Shown here: one piece after another, positions 8,190-16,421 of the stretch
Layout: the number at the start of each line of letters is the position of its first letter
Position numbering within the stretch: position 1 is the first letter of the stretch
Assembly: GCF_000517625.1 (NCBI RefSeq)
Contig: NZ_CP007055.1
Span: 2,356,001 to 2,420,000, forward strand
Length of the DNA stretch: 64,000 nucleotides
Direction: 5' to 3'
DNA from: Halostagnicola larsenii XH-48
GTDB taxonomy: Archaea; Halobacteriota; Halobacteria; Halobacteriales; Natrialbaceae
Made by a program: the position numbers and the translations under genes
The notes under the pieces: generated by a model
The model's input: the letters and a program-made list of their open reading frames with translations, nothing else
What the model was told of the DNA's origin: nothing
The model's database searches: none

Positions 8190-9110
8190 ATGTTCGAACA
8201 AATTACGGACGAAGAAGAGCGCGGTCAGGTGGGTATCGGTACACTCATCGTGTTCATCGCGATGGTGCTCGTCGCAGCAATTGCGGCGGGTGTGCTGATC
8301 AACACCGCCGGCTTGCTGCAGTCCCAGGCAGAGGCAACGGGTCAAGAAAGTACGAATCAGGTCTCGAACGTCGTCTCAATCGACTCATCAACTGGTGATG
8401 TCTCACTTGAGACGACGGAAACAAATGTCATTCTGAATGACGCGTCAGGTACGTTCGCCTCCGGAGATACCGTCGATGTGGCAATTTCTGACGCCAATGG
8501 GAATGAAATTGACACCTTCACCGATGTCGATTTCGATAACTTTGATTCCGCAATCAGCAATGTTGACCTGACTGCAGAAAGCAATATTGAGGTCACAGTC
8601 AACACCCACACAGAGGGAACGTTCTCCTCAGGCGATTCTGACAATATCAATATTGATCCGGACGGCGGAAACGATGTAACCGTTGATATTGAAGACAATA
8701 GTGGTTTCTCGCTCTCAAGCACCCAAGAAGGGGATGGATCGTTTAACTCAGACAATTACGGTGTCACTGAAGTGCAGTTGATGGTCTCGCTCGGCCCAGG
8801 TGCTGACGCGGTCGACCTCAGCTCGGCGACGTACGAATACGTTGGTACGGAAACGACGCGCGGTGCGCTCGATGAATTCGACATCACCAGCACCGACGAC
8901 GATATCAGTGACTCGGAAGCTGCGATCCTCGAGTCAGGTGACACGTCCGAGATTACGATGGACCTCACCAACGGTCACTTCAACACGGATGAGACGATCG
9001 AAGCCGGTGGCGATGCTGAATTCACGATCACGACGGCAGACGGCGCCCAGACAAACGAGATTCTGATGGCGCCGTCGACGCTGACTGAATCCGAATCGGT
9101 CTCGCTGTAA
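8190..9110 (+). CDS. archaellin (archaeal flagellin) carried by the provirus
   Basis: 306 residues from [20 protein letters not shown], a class III prepilin-type signal with the prepilin-peptidase site after ERG. The hydrophobic core helix ([20 protein letters not shown]) and the [15 protein letters not shown] shoulder typical of haloarchaeal archaellins follow. Residues about 60-190 are a serine/aspartate-rich variable surface domain. The C-terminal third keeps the family pattern [20 protein letters not shown] through LTESESVSL. Frame and length are intact. No arl assembly genes are in the window, so export would rely on host machinery. The gene lies between the repressor and a convergent AbrB-like gene. 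Codon use looks more AT-rich in the variable domain. Confidence 0.9.
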   Translation: MFEQITDEEERGQVGIGTLIVFIAMVLVAAIAAGVLINTAGLLQSQAEATGQESTNQVSNVVSIDSSTGDVSLETTETNVILNDASGTFASGDTVDVAISDANGNEIDTFTDVDFDNFDSAISNVDLTAESNIEVTVNTHTEGTFSSGDSDNINIDPDGGNDVTVDIEDNSGFSLSSTQEGDGSFNSDNYGVTEVQLMVSLGPGADAVDLSSATYEYVGTETTRGALDEFDITSTDDDISDSEAAILESGDTSEITMDLTNGHFNTDETIEAGGDAEFTITTADGAQTNEILMAPSTLTESESVSL

Positions 9111-9173
9111 ATCGATTCACAGCAAGTCCAACGGTTATTTTTTCGAGCTAACCACCAGAAGCAGCGTATCCAC

Positions 9174-9356
9174 CTATTCGAGATCGTCGACCACTTCAAG
9201 CGACCATTTTCCTTTCCCCGTACGCTGAACGTGGAAGTGGTGGTCACCCTCGAGATCGCCGTTTTCGTCGAGAATGCCATCAATCCGGAGATCGTCTTTC
9301 GGCACGGTCACGCCGTAGGAATAGTCGTCTAATTCTCTGAGTTTGTTCAATGCCAT
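9174..9356 (-). CDS. AbrB/SpoVT-like small DNA-binding protein of the provirus
   Basis: 60 residues, MALNKLRELDDYSYGVTVPK then DDLRIDGILDENGDL. The pattern (KLRELGxxSYGVTLPKxxL) matches the swapped-hairpin AbrB half found in many haloarchaeal viral genomes. Such proteins dimerise and bind DNA. Its TATA box (9381-9390) puts transcription start almost at the ATG. It is convergent with the archaellin gene and divergent from the structural operon, so it may regulate that operon. Confidence 0.75.
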   Translation of the reverse strand: MALNKLRELDDYSYGVTVPKDDLRIDGILDENGDLEGDHHFHVQRTGKGKWSLEVVDDLE

Positions 9357-9379
9357 ACTGTCGCTCGCAACACCCCCTA

Positions 9380-9391
9380 GTATAAAAATAT
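9380..9391 (-). promoter_or_regulatory. TATA-like promoter of the AbrB-like gene
   Basis: On the minus strand ATATTTTTATAC lies about 26-30 nt before the ATG at 9356, the usual archaeal TATA-to-start spacing for a leaderless mRNA. Confidence 0.55.
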
Positions 9392-9470
9392 GGGAAACTG
9401 GGGGTGACTCCCCGGGGGAACCCTTGGTTTTCCGTAGCTTTTCGACCCCCCATGCTGACGGCTCCGAGGT

Positions 9471-9902
9471 ATGGCAACTTCAGGCCTGTCCGGTGTAATG
9501 CCGACGAACATTCGATCAAAGCACGGTATCGACCTCATAGACTCCCTCATGGCCCCGATTTTCGTGGCTGCAACACTCGTCCTAAGCGGCCTCGGAACGG
9601 TCTCGATTGACGAGCCGTTCAGCTGGGCGATGTCGGACGCGATCTACGCGGCGCAGGGAACGGAATTCACTTGGGCGTTCGTAATCTCGCTGATCGTTCT
9701 GGTGAGCGCCTGGGCGACGAACGAGAACCAGCTCGATGACTTCACCGACGAGGAAACGGCCGTTGTCGCGGCGATGGCGGCAATTCTCGTCCTATCTGCG
9801 CTCGTGCCGGCGATTTCGAGCGCGATTGAGAGCTACTGGTGGCTCGGCGCGTTCATCGTGATGTTGAACGGCGCAGGTTTCTACCTGCTGGCGTACCGGT
9901 AG
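9471..9902 (+). CDS. VP3-like four-span membrane protein (pleolipovirus)
   Basis: 143 residues with four hydrophobic segments: [58 protein letters not shown] and [20 protein letters not shown]. Size, topology and position just before the spike gene match VP3, the internal membrane protein of pleolipoviruses such as HRPV-1. An alternative ATG at 9498 ([13 protein letters not shown]) is possible. The spike gene follows after a short gap in the same orientation. Confidence 0.82.
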   Translation: MATSGLSGVMPTNIRSKHGIDLIDSLMAPIFVAATLVLSGLGTVSIDEPFSWAMSDAIYAAQGTEFTWAFVISLIVLVSAWATNENQLDDFTDEETAVVAAMAAILVLSALVPAISSAIESYWWLGAFIVMLNGAGFYLLAYR

Positions 9903-9993
9903 AGAGGACTCGAGACGCATGAATTCGACATTTTCGGCGGAGCAAACCGACGAGTCGCACAGCCAACGAACGCACGCGGTCGGAGGGGAAGAT

Positions 9994-12711
9994 ATGTCCA
10001 CACAGAGCCCACAGCCCACGGAATCGGAGAGTATCGAACAGCGCGCACTAAACGAAATGCTGGAAACGAAAGCGAGTCGGAGAAACGTCCTTCGCGGGAT
10101 CGGCGCGACCGGCACGGCGGCGGTCGCCGGCTCGGGCGCGATCGCCTCGGAGGGGACGGCCGCAGCCCAAGAAGATAACGACGATTCGGACTCGGGGTTG
10201 AACGTGACGAGCCCGACGCTGGCGAAATACGGAATGGTCGCGGACGTGAGTCAGTCGCTCACTGACCGTTTGTTTGGCAGTGACGGCGAGGAGCTACCCG
10301 AGGACGAAATCGAGCTTCACGGGGAGGCTACGTATCAGCTTGAAGGGATCGAGAATTACTATGTGACGGTCGATAACCATCTCGAGGACACTCTCGGTGT
10401 TGCGACCTTGGACGCTCGCCACGCGATCGCGTCCGCATGGGAGGACGGAAAAGATTCCGCAACGGCGTACTCAGACGCAATGGACGCGATTCGGGAGTAT
10501 TACGCGCTCCATGAGGAAAATCACCTGAAGGTCTTACAAAACGAGATGCTTCAGTTGTCGGTTCTCGGGGAAAAAGTCGCTCAGAACAACGATATTCGTT
10601 CGATGTTCATTCATGCGACCGCCGAGCCTGTTGAGGCTGGTACTGGGACCGATTACGATACGATGCTGATTCGTGAAGCGGAATCGGCGAATGAACACAC
10701 GTTCACGCTCGAGAACGGTGATGAGATTAATCTCGAGATGCCCGAAATGCAGTGTCGGGTTCACGATGACGATAGTACCAAAGACCCGGAAATTGGTACG
10801 ACAGACCGCTACCCGATCGATCAGGAATTACTCAATTCGTGGGAGGATGTTGAACCACAGGATTACCTCGTTTGGGAGGATTCTGACGGGAACCAGTACG
10901 ACTCGGTGATGGATTTCGTTCTTCTCGATATTGACGACCCTGCTAACGAGGGCGAGACGCTTCGAGAGTCGGCTATTCTCTTTTCGATGCGCCAGTGGAT
11001 GGGGCGGTATCAGGAGATCAAAGATCAGTCAGACTCGGCGACTGGGCGCTTCAGTCAGAACATGGTGGACGAAATGTTCCAAATGATGGATGACGGTACC
11101 CTCGATTCGTCCGAGGTCCGGTCCGCTGAAGGAATGCGTCGGTACCTCTCCGGCGACTCTGACGTTAGCTCTGATTCGTACAAGCTGGCTCTGTATAACC
11201 AGTTGGATCTTGGACAGGCGGATCTCTCCGAACTCGCCCATATGCAGATTGAGTATACCGGCTACACGGATCAAGAAGTTACGTACGACGGCCAAGAGCG
11301 GGCATTACAGCCGTCCGGGTTCGTCGAAGACAGGTTGCTCGCCGGGATGCTCTACACGCACGAGACGCCGGACTCTGGCCTTCAAACCGGGGATACCTAC
11401 CGAATCGGAGGGCAGACAATTTACCTTGGGATGACCGATTCATTTTCTTCTCTGGATATGTCTACTGGCGAGACAACCCCACATTTCGAGGGTCTGATTT
11501 ATGGGCCGGTTATCTCGAATGATGGGCAGACAGCGTATTTCGCACGGAGAGGCGACAACAATACGATTTGTGTTTCAATGTCTCTGCGTGATTACTCCGA
11601 AAATTGGAGGGTCCAACTGACTGATGGCGATGGGGTGAATATGGTCCACTATAACGACGATCTCGAGGAAGTCTATTGCATCGATGCACTTGGCGAGTTA
11701 TCCGTTCTTGATTCACAGTCGGGGACTGTCAAAGAAACGCATACTGCTGATGGAAATGGGACAAATTACGTGACAGACGAAGATGAAAATCTCTATTGGG
11801 TTGACGGAGGGACTGATGTTACTTTTGAGATGTTTGATATTGAGTCTCGAGAAGTGAAAGAGATCGATCTAAACGTGAATAATGTTAATTTTGGAATTAA
11901 CTCGTCAGGATCGATCCACTATGAAAATGATCAAGGTACCGTTGCCGCAACGGAAATAGAATCTGGGGAACAACTCTGGTCTGTTGAGTACCCAGACCTC
12001 AATGTCCTGACTATCTCTAAGGATTATGAGAATATTTTCTTGTGCGATAGCTCCGAAACCGAAATCGTTTGCCTGAACCCTGAGAACGGCGAAGAACGAT
12101 GGTCTGTATCTCATAGTGATATTCCCGGCGGAGGTGTCTATCAGATTCGTCAATTCACAAGTTCTGAATCAATTTACCTGCGAAATTCGGATTCTGACGC
12201 CATAGTAGTGCTCGAATCGGATGGGTCATTGCAAAACATCGTTCAGATTGATTCTGACGAATCAATCCGTGACTTTGGTGTGGATCTTGGAGAGAATGTC
12301 GATGCCGAACTGCCGCGTTCAATGTTCTACGATGCGACAGAGAGCGAAGAATTGGACCTTCAACAGGGGGTTTTCACTATCGAGAAAATGCTCGATTCGA
12401 ATGGAGAGTCGATCGAAGAAGAGCAGTCTTGGGATGCAAGCCCAGAGTATGAGACGATTGATAACGAGCAGTTCGTCGAATACGTTGAAAAACAGACTGA
12501 GCTAATCGACACGATTGAAAACGGGGGTGAGGACACTGACGAGGACCAAGACGTGAATATCACGTGGCCGGATTTCCCGGATTTCGGCCTCGGTGATCAA
12601 TTCGGTGGCGACGGCACGGGTTCACTGCTCGGGCTTGCGCTTATCGCTCTCGTCGTCATCAGCGTTGCATGGTCGGTTCTGACCGAGTTTATCCCGTTCC
12701 TCGGTAAGTAG
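9994..12711 (+). CDS. giant pleolipovirus-type spike with beta-propeller-like insert
   Basis: 905 residues from the ATG at 9994, which has GGAGG 7 nt upstream; an in-frame ATG at 9919 would add 25 residues. A twin-arginine signal (KASRRNVLRGIGATGTAAVA) is followed by a helix-rich N-terminal half (about 65-460). The stretch at about 465-770 has repeated WSVEYP/RWSVSH and DSQSG/NPENGEE units like PQQ/WD beta-propellers. A glutamate-rich stretch follows, then a C-terminal membrane anchor (LLGLALIALVVISVAWSVLT). Tat export plus a C-terminal anchor and the position after VP3 fit the pleolipovirus receptor-binding/fusion spike. It is longer than the roughly 500-residue spikes I know, and the propeller part is visibly AT-richer than its flanks. 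Confidence 0.85.
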   Translation: MSTQSPQPTESESIEQRALNEMLETKASRRNVLRGIGATGTAAVAGSGAIASEGTAAAQEDNDDSDSGLNVTSPTLAKYGMVADVSQSLTDRLFGSDGEELPEDEIELHGEATYQLEGIENYYVTVDNHLEDTLGVATLDARHAIASAWEDGKDSATAYSDAMDAIREYYALHEENHLKVLQNEMLQLSVLGEKVAQNNDIRSMFIHATAEPVEAGTGTDYDTMLIREAESANEHTFTLENGDEINLEMPEMQCRVHDDDSTKDPEIGTTDRYPIDQELLNSWEDVEPQDYLVWEDSDGNQYDSVMDFVLLDIDDPANEGETLRESAILFSMRQWMGRYQEIKDQSDSATGRFSQNMVDEMFQMMDDGTLDSSEVRSAEGMRRYLSGDSDVSSDSYKLALYNQLDLGQADLSELAHMQIEYTGYTDQEVTYDGQERALQPSGFVEDRLLAGMLYTHETPDSGLQTGDTYRIGGQTIYLGMTDSFSSLDMSTGETTPHFEGLIYGPVISNDGQTAYFARRGDNNTICVSMSLRDYSENWRVQLTDGDGVNMVHYNDDLEEVYCIDALGELSVLDSQSGTVKETHTADGNGTNYVTDEDENLYWVDGGTDVTFEMFDIESREVKEIDLNVNNVNFGINSSGSIHYENDQGTVAATEIESGEQLWSVEYPDLNVLTISKDYENIFLCDSSETEIVCLNPENGEERWSVSHSDIPGGGVYQIRQFTSSESIYLRNSDSDAIVVLESDGSLQNIVQIDSDESIRDFGVDLGENVDAELPRSMFYDATESEELDLQQGVFTIEKMLDSNGESIEEEQSWDASPEYETIDNEQFVEYVEKQTELIDTIENGGEDTDEDQDVNITWPDFPDFGLGDQFGGDGTGSLLGLALIALVVISVAWSVLTEFIPFLGK

Positions 12712-12713
12712 CC

Positions 12714-13325
12714 ATGCGACGGATTTTCACGTTTTTCGTTGCCGGAGTGCTGGTTCTATCGATCGTTGGGCCGATGGGCATGGGCTCGGCGATCGCGCAG
12801 GACGGCGACAACGAAACGACCGGCGACCAGGGCGAGCTCGAGGCCGACGCGATGAGCAACGAAACGGAGGCGATCGAGAGCGCGGCGATCGTCGAGGATC
12901 GGAACCAGTCGATCCAGTTCGGCGAGTGGGCGGAACTCCTCGGCTGGGGCTTCGAGGACGGACGGGTTCAACTCGTCATCCGGACAGAGAGACCCACCGA
13001 GATCGTGGTTTCCGACGGAATGGCGGGCATCGGGAAGGAAGGCGCGGTAAGCGTCCCACAACACGAGGAATCGCTACAGGCGGGAACTCACGTCGTCACG
13101 ATGCCCGTTGAGACGTTTCGGGGCGGCCACAGTGTCGGCGTTGCAATTGACGACGCACAGGTCCGACTCTCGAGCGAAATGCGAGAGGACGAGCCAGACG
13201 ACCCGCTGCAGTACTTCGGCGGGATGAGTGGCCTGTTCTGGGGTATCGGCATGACGACCGGACTGGCGGGCGCTGCGGCGGCGTACGTCGTCTACAGAGA
13301 GGATAGCGGAGTGATCAAAGCATGA
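12714..13325 (+). CDS. exported, membrane-anchored pleolipovirus structural protein
   Basis: 203 residues, ATG 2 nt after the spike stop. A Sec-type signal (MRRIFTFFVAGVLVLSIVGP ... SAIAQ) is followed by an acidic linker, a beta-rich ectodomain (about 60-160) and one membrane span near the end (GLFWGIGMTTGLAGAAAAYV). It overlaps the next gene by 4 nt (ATGA). A gene of this type follows the spike in pleolipovirus genomes and its product is likely virion-associated; the exact role is unknown. Confidence 0.75.
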   Translation: MRRIFTFFVAGVLVLSIVGPMGMGSAIAQDGDNETTGDQGELEADAMSNETEAIESAAIVEDRNQSIQFGEWAELLGWGFEDGRVQLVIRTERPTEIVVSDGMAGIGKEGAVSVPQHEESLQAGTHVVTMPVETFRGGHSVGVAIDDAQVRLSSEMREDEPDDPLQYFGGMSGLFWGIGMTTGLAGAAAAYVVYREDSGVIKA

Positions 13326-14131
13326 GCGACACGAGCGACACCTACGACGGCTGGGGCGATCGACTGACCTACTTGCTGGCAGAAGGCCAGATTCTGGCGT
13401 TAGGATTGTTCTTCAGCATGGGCGTGGGCTTGTGGCTCTGGCAGCCGTCACTGCCGAGCGTGCCGCCGGTCACGCAGGGGATTATCGCCGCGCTGTTGCT
13501 GTTCGGCCCGCCGCTGTTCGGCATTTTCGTGACCGGCGTTCGGAAGCTTCGCCAGAAACGGATGGTCACCGTCCACCACATCAACGGCGTGACCGACGTT
13601 CGCGAGAAATACTACGTCGAGCCGTCGGTTTGGCAGGAAAAACAGGTCGACGGCCCGAGCCCGTTCACGGTGAACGACGGCGCGGCGTTCGAAGTCCGCG
13701 AATTCGAGCATCAGGAGGATATCGGCCAGTTAGTGGTTCGAGGCTGCTATTTCTCGCAGCTATCTGACTCGAAACTCATCACGATCAAGGCGATGCTCGA
13801 GGACATCCACGGCGATCTCGTTGAAGAGTTCCTGGCGTCGAACCGAATGCGCGGCCGAATCAGCAAGATGGGGCTACAAATCCAGAAGGACGTGGTGAAC
13901 GAGGAAGCCGAAGCCGACGAACGCGGGTTGATGAATCCGCGAACGGCGGTGAAGTCCCGATTCGAATCTGCGAGAGAAGACGCGGAAGGGAACGCCACAG
14001 AGAACATTCAGGACGTTTCTCGCTACGTCGAGGAGTACGCCGACGAGCACGGTATCGAAACGACTGGCGGCCCACCTGCAACCCAAGAGCAAGCCGCACA
14101 GGCAGCCACAGACGGAGGTTCTGAACGATGA
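13322..14131 (+). CDS. pleolipovirus conserved membrane protein, 269 aa
   Basis: Two membrane spans near the N-terminus (ILALGLFFSMGVGLWLWQ and GIIAALLLFGPPLFGIFVTG) are followed by a large cytoplasmic or virion-internal domain. That domain has a helical LVEEFLASNRMRGRISKMGL region and a Gln/Ala-rich tail. It overlaps both neighbours by 4 nt, so the spike, exported protein, this gene and the ATPase form one tightly coupled operon. Its position matches the conserved ORF just before the VP8-like ATPase in pleolipoviruses. Function unknown. Confidence 0.75.
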   Translation: MSDTSDTYDGWGDRLTYLLAEGQILALGLFFSMGVGLWLWQPSLPSVPPVTQGIIAALLLFGPPLFGIFVTGVRKLRQKRMVTVHHINGVTDVREKYYVEPSVWQEKQVDGPSPFTVNDGAAFEVREFEHQEDIGQLVVRGCYFSQLSDSKLITIKAMLEDIHGDLVEEFLASNRMRGRISKMGLQIQKDVVNEEAEADERGLMNPRTAVKSRFESAREDAEGNATENIQDVSRYVEEYADEHGIETTGGPPATQEQAAQAATDGGSER

Positions 14132-15306
14132 GCGACGAGCAAGACAACTACACGGTCGGCGGCTTTCGGGAGTGGCAGGACGGAAAGCTGGCGCGTGACC
14201 CGGACGAGGCGCTACCGCACTCGGGATTCATCCGTGATGAGCAAATCGACCGGCAGATGACCATGCGCGCGCTCCATCACGATCCTGACCGCTGGGATTC
14301 GAAGGCGGCGGCGACGTACATGGACGTGGGGAAGAACCGTCAGATCCTTCGAGGCGAGGGAAGCGACACGGCCCGGAACGCGCTCGAGAACGGCGATACG
14401 CTCACATTGAAACACTATCTCGGCGACCCGGCGCAAGAGGCGGACCTCTCGGGGATCAAAGCCATCACGCGCTTGCAGGAGATCGTGGCCGGACCGGCCC
14501 CGGTGATCGTGCTGCTCGGCGAAATGGGAGCTGGCAAAACGAACCTCGCCTGCCTCCTGGCACAACTCCGTGATCGGTGGGTGGACGGCAACATGAAAAT
14601 CGCATCGAACATCCGGACGCTCCCGCGAAATGACGACTGGGTGCGCGACAACGGCGACCTCGAGGACGGCTGGATTCCACACTATCCGCTACTCGAGGAG
14701 TGGGTTGGTCAGGACGGCAACCCGGTCGAAAACCCGCAACAGCCGAAGCTATTCATCGGCGACGAGTTCTCGACGAACGCGAGCGGGTCCGGCGAGGACG
14801 GCCAGTTAGTCCGTAAACTGATGGGACCGCTGGTGTTCAAAATCAGGAAGTACAACGGCGCACTCATCTACATCGGCCATGACGAGAGTTCAATTCATCC
14901 GCTTCTCTGGCGCGTCGGGACGATCCTGAAAAAGCCCGATCGGAACGACAAGGGGAAAGCACTCGTCGCAGAACGCATTTCAGGCGGGAAGCTCCGTGAC
15001 GTAGATCCGCGGCCACTGAAAGGGATTCCTCCGGCGGATTTCGAACCGCACACGAACGACGAAGCCGACTGGTCCTGGCGTGCTCCCTCCGGCGACGAGA
15101 AAGACGGGCCTGCAATCGCCGAAGAGGACGTGAAAACGGTCGCTGCGTGGACGATGGAAGCCTGTCGCGAGCAAGGTATGTCGGCCCGCGAAACCGCCGA
15201 ATTCGTCCCGTACAGTCATGCTACCGTCTCAAACTGGTGGAAAGAGATTGATGAAGGCGGAGAGAAGCGCGAATGGGTTGACAACGTCGAGAAGGTGATC
15301 GCATGA
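14128..15306 (+). CDS. VP8-like P-loop ATPase of the provirus
   Basis: 392 residues. Walker A is GEMGAGKTNLACLLAQLRDR at about residue 130. The Walker B-like strand KLFIGDEFS lies near 210 and a sensor-type strand GALIYIGHDESS near 248. A C-terminal helix-turn-helix (MSARETAEFVPYSHATVSNW) could contact DNA. Position and motifs match the VP8-type ATPase that ends the structural block of pleolipoviruses, thought to act in genome handling or virion assembly. It overlaps the preceding gene by 4 nt. Confidence 0.88.
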   Translation: MSDEQDNYTVGGFREWQDGKLARDPDEALPHSGFIRDEQIDRQMTMRALHHDPDRWDSKAAATYMDVGKNRQILRGEGSDTARNALENGDTLTLKHYLGDPAQEADLSGIKAITRLQEIVAGPAPVIVLLGEMGAGKTNLACLLAQLRDRWVDGNMKIASNIRTLPRNDDWVRDNGDLEDGWIPHYPLLEEWVGQDGNPVENPQQPKLFIGDEFSTNASGSGEDGQLVRKLMGPLVFKIRKYNGALIYIGHDESSIHPLLWRVGTILKKPDRNDKGKALVAERISGGKLRDVDPRPLKGIPPADFEPHTNDEADWSWRAPSGDEKDGPAIAEEDVKTVAAWTMEACREQGMSARETAEFVPYSHATVSNWWKEIDEGGEKREWVDNVEKVIA

Positions 15307-15546
15307 GAGCGTCGGGTTGGAAAGCTGTAAAGCGCAACCGACCCCCCTTTAGTCACTGTCAAGCCCAAAGCCCACCGCGCTTGCTCCCTATCGGGAGCGA
15401 AGCGGACCGTGGGCGTTGCTCGCTCGAGGCAGCGGAGGAGTATATATATCGGCGCGCGGGGCGCGTGCGAACACTCCAAAAGCTGATATTTTTGGATAGC
15501 GATTTCGAAAAAATCGCGGCGTGCGCGTTGTGGGGAAACTCCTGAA
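15307..15546. promoter_or_regulatory. structured spacer after the ATPase: GCCCA repeat, hairpins, TATA box
   Basis: Contains GCCCAAAGCCCA (15363-15374) and an imperfect long hairpin at about 15370-15412 centred on GCTCCC-TATC-GGGAGC. A strong TATATATATC (15441-15450) probably serves the nuclease gene, and a perfect hairpin GCGATTT/AAATCGC lies at 15499-15517. An open frame of 80 codons starting at 15303 crosses all of this but looks non-coding. Confidence 0.55.
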
Positions 15547-15942
15547 ATGCCGTCGCACAAAGCCAACAAGTACGGAACCGCGTGTGAGTACTATCTCGCA
15601 GAGAAATACCGCGTCGATCTCGTCGACGAGAACGGCACCCGGATCGATACGAGCTGGTACGACGGTCTCAAAAACGGCGTTCCGTGGGAGTTCAAGGCCA
15701 CGAAGTACAAGCACGCTGACGGCCAACCGGGCAATTTCAAGGTCTACAAGCGATATCACCGTAAGTTACAGCGGAACGGAGGGAGGTATGGATTCGCCGT
15801 CTATCGAAAGCGCGGCCGGGGAACGCAGATTCTGAAAACGACGTCCATTCCTGCATCCAGGCTGCCCACGTTGCGCTGGCACGGCGGGGGCGATCACCGC
15901 GACACCAAGCAGGCAAAAATCTCGATCGAGGATGTATTCTAA
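15547..15942 (+). CDS. restriction-endonuclease-fold protein of the provirus
   Basis: 131 residues. The order KYGTACEYYLAEKYRVDLVD ... RIDTSWYDGL ... VPWEFKATK gives a helix with Glu, an Asp and an E-x-K motif, the arrangement of PD-(D/E)XK nucleases including archaeal Holliday-junction resolvases. A resolvase or nicking role in viral replication is plausible but inferred. It is convergent with the DUF7692-like gene, the two ends overlapping by 4 nt (15939-15942). It has its own TATA box about 100 nt upstream. Confidence 0.72.
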   Translation: MPSHKANKYGTACEYYLAEKYRVDLVDENGTRIDTSWYDGLKNGVPWEFKATKYKHADGQPGNFKVYKRYHRKLQRNGGRYGFAVYRKRGRGTQILKTTSIPASRLPTLRWHGGGDHRDTKQAKISIEDVF

Positions 15943-16193
15943 TCTCGATCAACGGTCACCGACTGTTCGGCTTCGAAGCTAACGACTCGAGTGCTGAGTG
16001 TCTTGGCGATCTCCTGGCGCTGCTCGTTGGTGAGGTCGTCGCGCTCGAGGACCTGGCGTGCAGCCGCAACGAGTTTCGGCACGTCGTCACAGGCGCTGAC
16101 GACGGCTTTGGTCTTGTTACAGTCGTAGAAGTCCGCTGCGCGGTTGATGGGATCAAGGCGATACTCGTACTTGCCGTCGGTTCGGATTCGCAT
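15939..16193 (-). CDS. DUF7692-type small protein of the provirus
   Basis: 84 residues from MRIRTDGKYEYRLDPINRAA; a start 12 nt earlier is also open. The core DFYDCNKTKAVVSACDDVPK and C-terminal helix LERDDLTNEQRQEIAKTLST match a family I recall as DUF7692, common in haloarchaeal viruses and plasmids. The N-terminus resembles a ribbon-helix-helix-like start, so DNA binding is possible. No experimental role is known to me. Confidence 0.68.
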   Translation of the reverse strand: MRIRTDGKYEYRLDPINRAADFYDCNKTKAVVSACDDVPKLVAAARQVLERDDLTNEQRQEIAKTLSTRVVSFEAEQSVTVDRD

Positions 16194-16421
16194 ACCCGTA
16201 CACACGACCCCTCGAATCCTAGTTTTTTCGACTCACTGGACCCGGCCCAAAGCCCATAATCGGGGTGTTTCTATCAACTCGTCAGAGTGGTTTCAGTGAT
16301 CGTCGTGTCGATCGTCGGTCAATATGCACACGGCGTTCCCGATCTCGTGTGCATATTCGGGAAACTGGATTTGTCGACGTGCAACCCCATGAGGTGGATG
16401 GAATAGAGTACAATCAAACTA
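16194..16421. promoter_or_regulatory. spacer with second GCCCA repeat and perfect 12-bp inverted repeat
   Basis: Holds GCCCAAAGCCCA at 16245-16256, identical to the copy at 15363-15374. A perfect inverted repeat AATATGCACACG / CGTGTGCATATT at 16321-16332 and 16346-16357 has a 13-nt loop. It lies upstream of the DUF7692-like gene and downstream of the repeat-protein gene. A role as operator, terminator or replication site is open. Confidence 0.55.

Noticed and set aside
15303-15545. 80-codon open frame overlapping the VP8-like ATPase stop by 4 nt
   Set aside because: It runs through hairpins, the GCCCA doublet and a TATATATA promoter, and its product is basic, Cys/Trp-scattered and unlike haloarchaeal protein.
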